DNA from: Rhodococcus maanshanensis NBRC 100610
Lineage (GTDB): Bacteria; Actinomycetota; Actinomycetes; Mycobacteriales; Mycobacteriaceae
Assembly: GCF_001894865.1 (NCBI RefSeq)
Contig: NZ_BCXA01000025.1
Coordinates: forward strand, 61,809 to 125,808
DNA length: 64,000 nt
Reading direction: 5' to 3'
Part shown: piece after piece, positions 26,386 to 36,375 of the stretch
How the letters are laid out: every line of letters begins with the position of its first letter
Position numbering within the stretch: position 1 is the stretch's first letter
Position numbers and translations under genes: made by a program
The notes under the pieces: model-generated
Seen by the model: the letters and a program-made list of their open reading frames with translations, nothing else
Database searches by the model: none
Told to the model about the DNA's origin: nothing

Positions 26386-27918
26386 CTACGGCTCCGCAGC
26401 CACCGGATCGCCGAAATCAAGGGCGAAATCTCCCGCGAGACGGCCGCACAGGTACTTGGCGCGCGTGAGCGCGACATATACAACGCAGTCATCACCTTCC
26501 AGCTCCCGCAGACCGGCAGCCAGTAGTCGACTCTCATGTTCTGAGAACACAACTCCGACCCGGGGCCATTCTCCCCCCTTCGCCTGATGCACAGTCAGTC
26601 CCGGGATCAGGGACGGCTGCTGGAGCCGAATCGCAAGTGACCTCAGTTCCTCCACTCGTGCATTCTCGGCCGATTCCTTTAGTCGATTCGGCCGGCGCGG
26701 GGCCCCAAGAATCATCGCTGCACCCCGAAGCGCGTCGAGAACGTCCTTCGGGTCCCTTCCATTGCGGAGGTCTGCGAGTAACGGACGCATCACTGCGACT
26801 TGCTCCGCGATGAAGCGTTCTCGATCCAGCCGGAGCTGTGTGATCGCGGCTTCTCGTCCGTGTGAGTTCCGGCCGAGCTGCGCTTGAGTGAAAACATCGA
26901 GGAGAAGGTTGATCGCCGCATCCGTACTGTTGTTGACGTTCCTATACGCGAGGGGAAGAACGTTGTCCCCTGCTTTCCATAGGTCGCTCCACTGTCGAGC
27001 GAGCGCGACATCGATGTCATTGCTGCTGATACGCGGGATTGTTGCGGGCTTTCCGTCGCGAAGCGTGCGTGCCAGTACCGGCATTTGCTTACCCGAAAAG
27101 CGAAAGGACTCAGTCTGTTCGTAGCCAGCAAACGGGTCGGAAGTGCTCGTTAGTAATACAGCAACCTTCTCCGGCGTTGCCCCACGCCACCCGTACAGTG
27201 CTTGACGGGGGTCTCCGATGACGGTCACGCCAAGTCCAGCCTCAGCAGCAATAAGTGTGACAATAAGATCCAGTGATGCGGCATCATAGACCTCATCGAT
27301 GATGAAATGGCGAAAGCTCCCCGCAAGCCAGTTGGCCACATAGTCGCGCAGCTCCGAGACCTCAAGTGCCTGAGTGAGCACTTCGCGGAGATCACCATGA
27401 CTCACAATCCCCGCTCGAAGCAGTGCGTCGTGATACTCCTTGTTTCCGATCCCACCTCCAGGCACCGTGACCCTTCGGCCCTGGGAAACGACCTCGCGTT
27501 GGGAATTCAGACCGGCTTGCCGTCGGTAGTTCGATGGAGTCAACCAGCGATGACCGCTGTAACCACGATAATCATCCTTCACGTCCAGCTTCACGTGGCC
27601 ATTCGGCCAGCTAATGAGGTTCGCGGACAGGAGAGCATCAAGCAGCAATGTGTGGAGCGTGTCGAGCGTCAGTACCCTGTGAGGAAAGGTGAGACATGTT
27701 GATCCCCAACGACCGGCAATCCGAGTAGCCAGTTCTGAAACTGCCGCCCTCGTGAAGCTCAAACCCAGAACACCCCGTCGATCCGAATGCTGGTAACGAA
27801 GGAATCCGAAGCGTTCCGCAGCCACTGTCGTCTTGCCACTCCCAGGCGCGGACACGATATTGACGAGCCGCTCCGGTGCAGCGGCAGCCATCACTTGCTC
27901 GTCTGTGAGGCGGATCAT
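26386..27918 (-). CDS. UvrD-like SF1 helicase, Gabija GajB-like
   Basis: This 510-aa superfamily 1A helicase has Walker A SAPGSGKTT (Lys about 29), a Walker B-like IIDEVYD (Asp 208, Glu 209; the usual DEAQD is altered), motif III GDPRQALYGWRG, motif V VHQAKGGEWPRV and motif VI YVALTRAK. The size and compact 2B-poor layout fit GajB. It overlaps the OLD-family ATPase gene by 4 bp (ATGA), the gene order of Gabija systems, in which GajB senses or hydrolyses nucleic-acid/NTP signals and activates the GajA nuclease. The pair follows DISARM drmC on the same strand. Confidence 0.78.
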   Translation of the reverse strand: MIRLTDEQVMAAAAPERLVNIVSAPGSGKTTVAAERFGFLRYQHSDRRGVLGLSFTRAAVSELATRIAGRWGSTCLTFPHRVLTLDTLHTLLLDALLSANLISWPNGHVKLDVKDDYRGYSGHRWLTPSNYRRQAGLNSQREVVSQGRRVTVPGGGIGNKEYHDALLRAGIVSHGDLREVLTQALEVSELRDYVANWLAGSFRHFIIDEVYDAASLDLIVTLIAAEAGLGVTVIGDPRQALYGWRGATPEKVAVLLTSTSDPFAGYEQTESFRFSGKQMPVLARTLRDGKPATIPRISSNDIDVALARQWSDLWKAGDNVLPLAYRNVNNSTDAAINLLLDVFTQAQLGRNSHGREAAITQLRLDRERFIAEQVAVMRPLLADLRNGRDPKDVLDALRGAAMILGAPRRPNRLKESAENARVEELRSLAIRLQQPSLIPGLTVHQAKGGEWPRVGVVFSEHESRLLAAGLRELEGDDCVVYVALTRAKYLCGRLAGDFALDFGDPVAAEP

Positions 27919-29852
27919 GACTCGCCGGTAGGAATGCCGGCTATGGGCGAACCATCCTCCGCAGATCCACCATCCTCACCACCGACCTCGTCCAGCACAG
28001 GAGGATCAGTCGGACCGTACAGCCAATTGAACATGTCCACTATGTGGCCGGGAACAGTGACAGCATCCAGGTTGCCCTCCACGACACGAGCTACCGCGAG
28101 TGCAAACTCACCCTTCTGCGATTTCGCGGTCCCACTGAAGAGTTCATCGACGAGTGCCACCGTCACAGGCTCCGATTGCGCCCGCCCAATATCAGCGAGA
28201 GCGATCGCGATCAAGTCCTCATTACTCGTGACCAGCGTGGGTTCGAGAGTTGGTCGTGACCAAAAGAACTGCGCCGATTTAGAGTCGAGCTTGGCATGCC
28301 ACGCCGGAGGATTGGGTGAGGGGACAGGATCCCCCCGAAGGTCGGTGTCAGCCAGGCCTGCCACTCGTGTGACCAATTCGAATCCAGGTGTGGCCAGCAG
28401 ACGGATTGGCCATTCCCCCACCTTATGGCCCACGGGAACGATCGCGAGCGCATCGATGAAGCCTCCCTTCCGGGCGTCCGCACCGGCCCAGGCTCTGCCG
28501 AGCACCCGAAGAAGTGCGGCTTCCGTGACGCCCTCGACCACCAGTACCCGACTGGCAAACAGAGAAGCGGATCTGCTCGCGTCGAGGTGAAGTCTGGTCT
28601 GCTGGAACATGAACTCCTTCTTCGAAGGCGGCAATGGCAGTGCGCCGACGTGTCTAGCAACTGTTGCGCCCTGCGTGTCTCGACGGACCACGACAAGTTC
28701 GTTCGGTTCGCACGCGGCCGCGAGCTCACCGGAGTGTGTAGTGACGATTACCTGGAGGTCTGGACGTTCCTTCACGACCCGACGCAGGTACCGAACCAGG
28801 CCGTACTGCAACTGTGGATGCAGGTGAGCTTCAGGTTCCTCGATTAAGACCGTCGCATGGAATAGTTCAGGGTAGAACGAGTCGTGGTCGGCCTCAGCAG
28901 AACTGGACGCCTCCAGTAGGCGCATCCGCGCATCAACTGCGGTATCGGACGAGCCACCCACCTGGACATGTTCATCGGGTGGATTCTGCGTGGAGTCCAC
29001 TAAGACCCCGCCGGTCTTCTCATCGTCGCCTGCTGCCGCACCTGCACCCGTCGCACTCGGATCTGGAATACCAGCCAGGGTGACCGCGATGTGCAGGAGG
29101 TTGACATATCCCAGACTTGACGCCTCAAGGCGCATCGCGGAACCGCGGTCTGGGACTATGCCTAGCAATAGCTCGAATACGCGGGCTAGGTACGCATTAT
29201 CGACCCTCTGTGTTCCGACAAACGCGTGGTGCTCGTGCACACCGCCACTGATGGTCTTCAGGTGCTCCGCGATCCGTCCTTCTACGTTTACCACTAGCTG
29301 ATCCGCGGTGAGTTTCTCGAGCATTCCTTCAGCATTCGCGCGGAGAGCAGCGAGCCCTCCAGCGCTAGGTTGACGAAGGTGTTCGGCACGCAAGAGCTCC
29401 AGCAAGACCTGTGTGTCGCGGCGGGAAAGTTCATCCACCGGGTTCCTCAGCGCCGGAAGATAAATGAGCCGGATGTTGTCGTGGCCTTCGGTTGCACCCA
29501 CTACAGAGCCAGGCCGAACCCGTCCAAGCGATCGTTCCAGCGGTCTTCCCCAGCTCGGTGCGGAGTAGCCGGTATTCAGCAGGGCTTGCCCAAGAGCCCC
29601 CTCATTGGCGGGGTCCGCCTCGTATCCGTACTCGACCCGCACAGCCCGCGGAGGCTCTCCAAGTACGGCTGCATCAACTGGGCGCGGCCTCGGAAACCGA
29701 TGGCGGTGGGCGTGCACGATCGCCTCGTTGATTGTCGTCTTCCCTGCACCATTTGCGCCGAGCAGTAGCGAGAATCGCCCTCCAAACTCACATGTGAGTG
29801 GCGTTGACGCCGCAGCGCGATAACCCTCTACGTCCAGCCTCTTCAAATACAT
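27915..29852 (-). CDS. OLD-family ATPase-TOPRIM nuclease, Gabija GajA-like
   Basis: This 645-aa protein has an N-terminal ABC-type ATPase with Walker A LGANGAGKTT (Lys about 38) and Walker B VLIEEPEAHLHPQ (Glu 337/338), followed by the switch His in VTTHSGE. The C-terminal TOPRIM domain starts VLVVEGVTEAALL (Glu about 440) and has ADTDLRGD (Asp 502 and 504), the expected metal-binding acidic residues of an OLD nuclease. A Ser/Gly/Asp-rich insert lies at about residues 265-310. With the overlapping UvrD-like gene it has the architecture of Gabija, which cuts phage DNA when nucleotide pools drop. The gene starts 46 bp after the drmC stop, suggesting read-through from the DISARM operon. Confidence 0.8.
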   Translation of the reverse strand: MYLKRLDVEGYRAAASTPLTCEFGGRFSLLLGANGAGKTTINEAIVHAHRHRFPRPRPVDAAVLGEPPRAVRVEYGYEADPANEGALGQALLNTGYSAPSWGRPLERSLGRVRPGSVVGATEGHDNIRLIYLPALRNPVDELSRRDTQVLLELLRAEHLRQPSAGGLAALRANAEGMLEKLTADQLVVNVEGRIAEHLKTISGGVHEHHAFVGTQRVDNAYLARVFELLLGIVPDRGSAMRLEASSLGYVNLLHIAVTLAGIPDPSATGAGAAAGDDEKTGGVLVDSTQNPPDEHVQVGGSSDTAVDARMRLLEASSSAEADHDSFYPELFHATVLIEEPEAHLHPQLQYGLVRYLRRVVKERPDLQVIVTTHSGELAAACEPNELVVVRRDTQGATVARHVGALPLPPSKKEFMFQQTRLHLDASRSASLFASRVLVVEGVTEAALLRVLGRAWAGADARKGGFIDALAIVPVGHKVGEWPIRLLATPGFELVTRVAGLADTDLRGDPVPSPNPPAWHAKLDSKSAQFFWSRPTLEPTLVTSNEDLIAIALADIGRAQSEPVTVALVDELFSGTAKSQKGEFALAVARVVEGNLDAVTVPGHIVDMFNWLYGPTDPPVLDEVGGEDGGSAEDGSPIAGIPTGES

Positions 29853-29898
29853 GAAGTAAGTCCCCTGTCGTACTGATCGATACCTGCCGCAACACGAT

Positions 29899-30606
29899 CT
29901 AACTAACCAGTTCGTACAGACTCCCGTGCTTGCTCGCCATTGTCGCCTCGACTGATTCAGCGAGTGCAGAGTCGCGGACGAGAAGGCCGAACTCGATGTT
30001 GCGATTCTCGGCGCTGTAGGAGAAGTTGGCGCTGGTGATCAGCAGCACCTCGTGGTCAATGACGATGAATTTCGCATGGCTGACAATGCGTTTGCCGCCG
30101 GGCAGTTCGGCCGACTGGTAGACGGTTGCGCACGGGAGCTGCGCCTTGACCTTACGTGCGTCAGCTTTGGCTGCGTCGACGTATACGGTCACAACAACTC
30201 CGGGCTGTTCGGATGCTTCTTCGAGTACCGTCCACATCTGCGAGGTGGACTCGAAGTTGTAAGTGGCGCAAGTGATCGACTGTCGCGCAGCGCCGATCAG
30301 GCGATGGAACTCGCCCGTGAGGTGTCCGACCTTTGCCTCGTTACCGGGCATCGTCCAGACCGGCGTCAGGTCGCGGTGAACGATCTTCGCCCCAGCGATG
30401 GCACGCAGTACTGCCACGGACAGTTCCACATCGGCGTGCCCGATCCCGGCCGCACGAAGGAGTTTCGTAGCCTCCTCCCGGCGCGCCGCCCCGACCGAGC
30501 GCGCCGCATGGACAACGTGCTGGCCCGATTCGAGCAGCACGGCGAGCCCCACGGCCTCGGAGGCCGTGAGGTACTCGCCGAGTGCGCTGTACGGGTCAGA
30601 GGTCAT
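29899..30606 (-). CDS. drmC: DISARM PLD-domain protein DrmC
   Basis: This 235-aa phospholipase-D-superfamily protein has one HKD motif, HAKFIVID (His 177, Lys 179, Asp 184), followed by ITSANFS. The first half is helical, with an HTH-like look (EYLTASEAVGLAVLLESG). DrmC is the accessory nuclease-fold component of DISARM and is not always essential for protection in studied systems. It starts 11 bp inside the end of drmB and is the last canonical DISARM gene; the OLD-family gene follows 46 bp later. Confidence 0.88.
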   Translation of the reverse strand: MTSDPYSALGEYLTASEAVGLAVLLESGQHVVHAARSVGAARREEATKLLRAAGIGHADVELSVAVLRAIAGAKIVHRDLTPVWTMPGNEAKVGHLTGEFHRLIGAARQSITCATYNFESTSQMWTVLEEASEQPGVVVTVYVDAAKADARKVKAQLPCATVYQSAELPGGKRIVSHAKFIVIDHEVLLITSANFSYSAENRNIEFGLLVRDSALAESVEATMASKHGSLYELVS

Positions 30607-32662
30607 CGACGCGCCCGAAGAACCCGGGCACAGACTCGCCCGTGGCCGTCGGGAGGTCCAGCAGGAACCGCCGATCGAGGAATCGGTTGGCCTTCTCGCA
30701 CGACGTCTCCGAGGCGAAAGAACAGCAGTGACAGGCGGCGCCGTGGAGGAAGTCCTCCGGATCGCTCGGGGTTCGCGTGGCGCAGACCGGGTCCGAGGAG
30801 CACCGCGCGGCCCGGCGCAACGCCGACACCATCAGACCCTCCAGCCGGGTCGGCTCGGAAAGCGCGACCAGCCCGCCGAGGGTGCCCTCACTGTCGGAAG
30901 CGGTGGTGCAGATCAACAGACCTGCCGCCGCTTCTCGCTGCGGGGTCGCTGTCCAGCCGTAGATGCGCTCGCTGAGGCTGGCGGCACCGTAGCCACACTC
31001 CATCGCCATCGCCCGGATCAGGACGTGGGAAAGGGTGTGGAGCAGCCAGTAGCGCGGCGCGGGCAGCCTCTTGTCTGGATCGACCTGCTTGGCGGTCTCG
31101 GAGAATCGTCGCCGAAAGTTGCGCTTGTGCGCCGCCTGGTGGGCCATCCACAGGCTTGTTTCACGAATAGCACTCTCCCACTGGGCAACTGCTTCGAGGT
31201 CGAGCTGCAGGAATATCCCTTCGCCGCGGTCCTCGGTGGCGGGTACCCACGTCGGTTTGCCGTTGCGGGTGAGTTTGACGAGACGGCTGGCTAGATCGTT
31301 GACTCGATCCATCTCGTCGAGCCGCGTGAACCCAAGTACCGCGTTGACCTTCTTCATCTGGTTGACCGCGACAACACGGCTGATCTTGGGATTGAGCTTG
31401 GGTCCGCGCTGCATCTCGGTGACCATCAGCCCGCTGGAGTTTGTCTGCTGCGGGAATAGCGCCGGCTTCTGCAGGTACCGCCATTCCGGCACGAGCAGCT
31501 CGACGGGATCCCAGGCCGCCAGCTTCTCCTGCCGATCCTCCTCCGAGCCGGCCGGGGCGAGCACGTCGGCGATTGCAGTGACCAGATCCTCGTCGGTGAC
31601 ATCCGACATCTCGATGCCCTTGGCGCTGGCGAGAGCACGAATCACAGCGACTTGATCCCCGAACTGCTTGACCTGATCGAGACCCAGCTCGACGCGAAGC
31701 CTGTCCGCGAGCGCCTTCTTCTCTTCAGCTTCGGTGCGGGGCATGACGATGATCGACTGCGTGGACGCGAACCACAGGTTCGACGCGCCCATCATGATGA
31801 GGGCCGGACGGGCCCCACAATCGCTGTCGAAGGCACCGAGGTGTGGGTGCCGGCCGCGGCACTTCTGCGGGAGCTTATCGCGGCCAATCGATCCCTGCGC
31901 CTCGGCCATGCCGCGGGTGGCTCCGCACGAGGCGCAGGCGATGACCGATCCGACGCTCCTGCCGACATTGGCGTCGCGCATCTTCAGATCGGGAAGCTCG
32001 GCCTTGGCGCACTTGCCGCCGCGATGCACCCACAGCATGTAGGGGAACTCGTCGAGGTGCCCGTTCGTGCACGTCAGTAGGTGCTGTGCCGGGACCGCGG
32101 GGCTCTCACGCTTGCCAGCCGCGCCGACTGGTTTCGATCGACTACGGCCCGGGCAGCTCTTGTGGGTGAACTGCGCGAGGTCCGGCCGGAACGGATGAGT
32201 GTTGGTGTAGCTGAACCGAGGGAGCGGTCCGAGGTAGTCGCACCCGGTGCAGCGGAACCACTGGGGGAACACTCGTGCCGGTATCCCGAGGTCGGCGCCT
32301 TCCTTGGACATCGCGCCCTGCTTGGGTTGCCACGGGTACGGCCGGAGCGCGTCGACCTGCGGGCCCAGGTGTAGCCGGACCACGTTGACCAGTCGCGGCT
32401 CGAGAATGCTCGGGATGTGTTCGCGTCGCTTCCAGATCGGCACCCAGTCGTCGAGTCCTGCGGGCATGACGGAGAAGCCGGGCAGATCCATGATCGCGCC
32501 GGGACCGTAGGTGTACAGCAGCGACGAGGGGCGGGCCGAGCCCACCTTGGCCCGGTTCTTGACCACTCCTTCCTCGGCGTCCGCGAGGGGGTCGAGCACG
32601 TCGGTGGCGTCGTGGAGCATCCCGGCGGGAACCTCCATTTCGGTGGCGGCGGTGTCGGTCAT
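30596..32662 (-). CDS. drmB: DISARM DUF1998 protein DrmB
   Basis: This 688-aa DUF1998-domain protein is a core DISARM component that forms a complex with DrmA. Several zinc-type Cys clusters are visible: CTGCDYLG, CASCGATRG, and a C-terminal CSSDPVC...CHCCSF...SCEKANRFLDR. The DUF1998 signature HTLSHVLIRAMAMECGYGAA is near residue 540. The ATG at 32662 shares one base with the drmA stop (TGATG), and drmC overlaps its end. The frame is open upstream inside drmA, but that portion is an alternative frame of drmA and is not used. Confidence 0.92.
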   Translation of the reverse strand: MTDTAATEMEVPAGMLHDATDVLDPLADAEEGVVKNRAKVGSARPSSLLYTYGPGAIMDLPGFSVMPAGLDDWVPIWKRREHIPSILEPRLVNVVRLHLGPQVDALRPYPWQPKQGAMSKEGADLGIPARVFPQWFRCTGCDYLGPLPRFSYTNTHPFRPDLAQFTHKSCPGRSRSKPVGAAGKRESPAVPAQHLLTCTNGHLDEFPYMLWVHRGGKCAKAELPDLKMRDANVGRSVGSVIACASCGATRGMAEAQGSIGRDKLPQKCRGRHPHLGAFDSDCGARPALIMMGASNLWFASTQSIIVMPRTEAEEKKALADRLRVELGLDQVKQFGDQVAVIRALASAKGIEMSDVTDEDLVTAIADVLAPAGSEEDRQEKLAAWDPVELLVPEWRYLQKPALFPQQTNSSGLMVTEMQRGPKLNPKISRVVAVNQMKKVNAVLGFTRLDEMDRVNDLASRLVKLTRNGKPTWVPATEDRGEGIFLQLDLEAVAQWESAIRETSLWMAHQAAHKRNFRRRFSETAKQVDPDKRLPAPRYWLLHTLSHVLIRAMAMECGYGAASLSERIYGWTATPQREAAAGLLICTTASDSEGTLGGLVALSEPTRLEGLMVSALRRAARCSSDPVCATRTPSDPEDFLHGAACHCCSFASETSCEKANRFLDRRFLLDLPTATGESVPGFFGRVDDL

Positions 32663-35600
32663 CAGTTGTCCTCCCCAGACGGCAGAGCCCATGCCGGCGC
32701 ATCGGCGGGTGTCCGCGCAAACAGCCGATCGGGAATCGGGCTGACCAGGACATTGATCTCCGGTTGGACCTCGCGCATCGAGTTCGCGATGATGAACGGT
32801 GTCTCCGCGGCCCCGCCGACCGACGCCTTGGCATTCTCCGGGCTGATGATTAGAGGCAGGTACTTGTCCCCCTCGCCTGTCCGCTCGTAGACGAGGGTCC
32901 TGCTCATGTCGGTTGCTCGCTTGGCGCGTTCGGTCCACCGGTCGATGCGGTTGACCAGGAGGTCGCTGGCGCGCTTGGTCGCATCGTCGGTCTGCGCGGC
33001 GGCGGCGATCCGCTTCTTGAGCCGCTCGGCCATAGTCTCGACCGCGGAACGCTGGTCCTTGATACGCCATGCGTCACGCTCGGGCGAGAGACCGTCGGAT
33101 TGCGCGGCCTGGACGACCCGGGCCACGCTGACCAGCAGACCGTCGATCCCGCGAGCGAGCGACGTCGGCGAGTAGGGCGTGACCGACAGCGCTTCGACCT
33201 GGGCGTAGAAGGTCTCGTGGTAGTGCCGGAACTGTTCGAAGTGCGCGAGATCGCGAGGGCGTGCCCAGTTACCCAGGGACACAACGAGGCCGGGCCGATC
33301 GGACGGGTCGCGGCCGACACGGGAGGATGCCTGGATGTACTCGGCGGTGTTCTTCGGCTGCCCGACCACGAGCATCAGGCCGAGCCGCTGCACGTCGACA
33401 CCGACCTGCAGCATCGAGGTTGCGAGCACCACGTCGAACGGCATCTCGGTGCGGCTCGGCACCTTCTTGCCCTTGTCCTGGGCGAGTCGCTCTCGGAACG
33501 CCTCGGTGGTGTCGTAGTCCGGGTCGAACTCGAGCCCGAGTCGGTCGAGTGTGCGGCCGATCTCCGCGGATGCGATACGCGAGGTCAGCTCGCCCAAGTG
33601 GAGCAGGCCGAACGAGGTTCCGAGCCGGGCCGGAAAACCAGAGCCCTTGCGGGGGCGCTTGACCCGGTTCTGGACGTCGTCGGCCATGTAGCGCGCCATG
33701 CCGGCCAGTTCCCGGGTGGCGTTGAAGTAGCCGACGAGCGTCATGTAGGGGTCGGCCGCGGCGCCGGCCTTGTCGAAGAGCAGCTGGCCGGAGGACAGCA
33801 GCACCTCGGATACACGAATCTCCGCACTGGACAGGCGCACACCCTGTGCGCTGACCCCGACGTAGCGGCGGCCGGGGTTCTCCCGGTCGATCGGGACCTC
33901 TTCGGAAAAGAATGTGTCGGCGACGTCGAGGACTTGGGGCGGGAAGATCTCGACCTGGCGGCCGTACAACCCGCGGACCTGTTCCTGGGCGTTGCGCACC
34001 GTCGCCGTCGACGCGACGATCAGCGGTTTGACGGGCTTGCCAGCCTTGGTTTCCCACGAGCACAAAGTCTCGACCGCTACTTCGAAGAGCCCGACGGAGG
34101 TACCCAGTGCGCCGGTGATGAGGTGCAGCTCGTCCTGGATGATGAGGTCCGGGGGCCGCAGGCGATCCACCGTGCGGACGGTGGCCCCGGGGTGCCCGGC
34201 CTTGCTCGCCGGATGGGACGTGGTGATGTCGCACTTGGTGTAGTCCGGGTGCACGTATCCGTGGCGTCCGCACCGGCGGCTGACGTATCCGAACAGGGCG
34301 GCGGCCTCGCCTTCCCGGGCGAGGCGCGCGAACTTGTCGACGGTGGCGATGACAAATGCCGGCGTCAGGCGGTAGATCTCCTCGTCGACCGTCAGCACCG
34401 GCAGTCCTTCGGATGCGGTGCCGCCCTTCGCGAACGGGCACCGCGCCAACTCGTCACCGCAGTACACATAGACGCGTCGCATCGTGGCGTCGGCCTTGAC
34501 CTGTGCCGCGGTTATCGGTGTGCCGCACCACGGGCAACGCTGGATCTGCAGCACCGTGAGTCGGTGCGAGCCGTATTCGTGGGCCTTGGTGAGCTGCTCG
34601 TCTGCTTCTTCGAACCGCTTGGGGCTCACGTCCGTTCCGACCCACAGCCCGATCCGGAACGGTTCTGCGCCCCAGGTTGGTTCGTCCTCGACCCGGGCGA
34701 GCTCGGCGGCACACATCAGTGCGGTCGCGCGCTGGAACTGCTGGGCGGTCAGGAGCCGGAGCGTGTACCGCATCAGCACGGCCACGCCGTCGCGGCCGTC
34801 CAGAGGGCCTTCGGCAGATTCGACGACGCCCTGCCGGCGCCGGATGGCGAAGGTGTAGGCCGCCAGGCCGAGGTAGGCCTCGGTTTTGCCGCCACCGGTC
34901 GGGAAGAACAGCAACTCCACCCGCGCGTGGTGGTCGGCGCTGCGTAGCTGCGCGGCGGGATCGGTGAGCGCACCGAGCTGCATCAGGATGAATGCCAACT
35001 GGAATGGTCGCCACGACGCCGCGCCGGCGCCCCTCGCCGCAACATCGGCCTGCGCCTGCTCGATCGTCATCGCGGCGTCCGCGGCCCGCGCAGCTGCCAC
35101 CTGAGACGCTATGCGCTGGTCACGCATCACGCGGTTCATGAACTGAAAGCACCGCAGCGCTTCCGGATCGGTCGCCACATGTTCCAGGCCTGCGGCCAAA
35201 CGGCTATGTGCCTGCCGGGCCTCGAGGAGCGCGAGCTCTGCGGTTTCCTGGAGATGCTCGGGTAGACCATCGGCCGCATCGCCTTGTGCAGTGAGCCAGA
35301 CTCCGTATCCCTTGACCAACGGTTCGAGGCCCGCACGTAGGGCGTCTGGTGTAACGGTCGACAGTGCGTCCATGGACAGCATTGCGTCGTGCACCGATCG
35401 CGCTCGCGTTTGGGGGGTCTCGGCTACCGGCAGCCAGGTCGTCGAGACCTCGGTGGCACGGCGTGCACCGTTCTTGACGACCCAATCTACCGAGCAGGTG
35501 CGTCCGATCGCGAACTCGAGGCGGTTGCGGTACTGGAGGTTGAGGCGACGGACCTCCTCGTCGTGTTCGGGCCACGCATACTCGAGTACGTCGCGGACGG

Positions 35601-36375
35601 GCAGGAACACCTCGGCGCCGCCTGCATCGACCCGCAGCTTGGTTTGGAACATCCACATGTTCACGGGGATGGGCATGGGGGTTTCGCGGTCGTTGCACAG
35701 CGCGATCTCCACCAGCACGCGCCCGAAGGCTGGGTCGTCGTAGCGGTCGATGCGCAGGCAAATGGACTCGCGCAGCGGGATCCCGGTGGTCTTACCGGGT
35801 ACCAGGTCGGCGAGCCTGATCGTGCGCGGCTCTGCCGCGGGCGTGCGCTGGAAGTCGCGGATCGGACGCCCGGTCTTGGTGGTCTTCTCCGTCTCCACCG
35901 ACTCGTAGGTGCCCCAGGATGCGGTGACTGTGAACGACTCGAGGTCCGCCGGCACCTGGAACCGCAATCCCATCGACGCCGGGATCATCAACCCCTGCTT
36001 GGGCGTTCGGTCCTCCAAGTCGTCGTCCTCGGCATCCGCCTCGGTTTCATCAGCCGGCTGGGATGGCACGCCGCGCTGCTCGTGCGCGGCGTCACCGTCG
36101 GTGCGAACCTCGACCAGCTCACCTCGTCCGCTCCCTTCTTCCGAACTATCGCTGGAAATGGCGGCACCGGTGAGCTTGAACGGCGCGATAAGCCCGACGA
36201 GGTACTGAGAGCGAGGGTTGAACGACAGGGTTTCATCGGGACCATGAATCGGGCCCAGAAGTTCGCGCTCCAAAATGTCAACGAGGTTCTCGCGCACCAT
36301 GAACGACGTGCCGTCAGGCTCGTAGTTCAGCTCGTAGGACGCCTCTGTACCTTTGCCGGCTGTCACGTAGCTCAT
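32662..36375 (-). CDS. drmA: DISARM helicase DrmA
   Basis: This 1237-aa SF2 helicase has Walker A FFPTGGGKTEAYLG (Lys about 497), Walker B IQDELHLI (Asp 748, Glu 749), TSMLQVGVDVQRLGLM and the motif VI-like QASSRVGR, with an N-terminal region of about 450 residues special to DrmA. A Cys cluster (CPWCGTPI and CPFAK) lies within the core. With DrmB it forms the DISARM complex that loads on DNA with free 5' ends and is released from autoinhibition by unmethylated DNA. The ATG shares one base with the drmMI stop (TAATG). Confidence 0.93.
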   Translation of the reverse strand: MSYVTAGKGTEASYELNYEPDGTSFMVRENLVDILERELLGPIHGPDETLSFNPRSQYLVGLIAPFKLTGAAISSDSSEEGSGRGELVEVRTDGDAAHEQRGVPSQPADETEADAEDDDLEDRTPKQGLMIPASMGLRFQVPADLESFTVTASWGTYESVETEKTTKTGRPIRDFQRTPAAEPRTIRLADLVPGKTTGIPLRESICLRIDRYDDPAFGRVLVEIALCNDRETPMPIPVNMWMFQTKLRVDAGGAEVFLPVRDVLEYAWPEHDEEVRRLNLQYRNRLEFAIGRTCSVDWVVKNGARRATEVSTTWLPVAETPQTRARSVHDAMLSMDALSTVTPDALRAGLEPLVKGYGVWLTAQGDAADGLPEHLQETAELALLEARQAHSRLAAGLEHVATDPEALRCFQFMNRVMRDQRIASQVAAARAADAAMTIEQAQADVAARGAGAASWRPFQLAFILMQLGALTDPAAQLRSADHHARVELLFFPTGGGKTEAYLGLAAYTFAIRRRQGVVESAEGPLDGRDGVAVLMRYTLRLLTAQQFQRATALMCAAELARVEDEPTWGAEPFRIGLWVGTDVSPKRFEEADEQLTKAHEYGSHRLTVLQIQRCPWCGTPITAAQVKADATMRRVYVYCGDELARCPFAKGGTASEGLPVLTVDEEIYRLTPAFVIATVDKFARLAREGEAAALFGYVSRRCGRHGYVHPDYTKCDITTSHPASKAGHPGATVRTVDRLRPPDLIIQDELHLITGALGTSVGLFEVAVETLCSWETKAGKPVKPLIVASTATVRNAQEQVRGLYGRQVEIFPPQVLDVADTFFSEEVPIDRENPGRRYVGVSAQGVRLSSAEIRVSEVLLSSGQLLFDKAGAAADPYMTLVGYFNATRELAGMARYMADDVQNRVKRPRKGSGFPARLGTSFGLLHLGELTSRIASAEIGRTLDRLGLEFDPDYDTTEAFRERLAQDKGKKVPSRTEMPFDVVLATSMLQVGVDVQRLGLMLVVGQPKNTAEYIQASSRVGRDPSDRPGLVVSLGNWARPRDLAHFEQFRHYHETFYAQVEALSVTPYSPTSLARGIDGLLVSVARVVQAAQSDGLSPERDAWRIKDQRSAVETMAERLKKRIAAAAQTDDATKRASDLLVNRIDRWTERAKRATDMSRTLVYERTGEGDKYLPLIISPENAKASVGGAAETPFIIANSMREVQPEINVLVSPIPDRLFARTPADAPAWALPSGEDN

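Noticed and set aside
26386..29852. OLD-UvrD pair as a retron or PARIS component
   Set aside because: No reverse transcriptase or small partner like AriB is nearby; the TOPRIM plus UvrD order and overlap fit Gabija better.
29899..30606. PLD protein as an independent nuclease gene
   Set aside because: Position directly after, and overlapping, drmB with a single HKD motif is the standard DrmC context.
32663..33070. Upstream extension of the drmB frame
   Set aside because: It is an alternative frame of drmA with no homology to DrmB, and the ATG at 32662 is placed exactly at the drmA stop.
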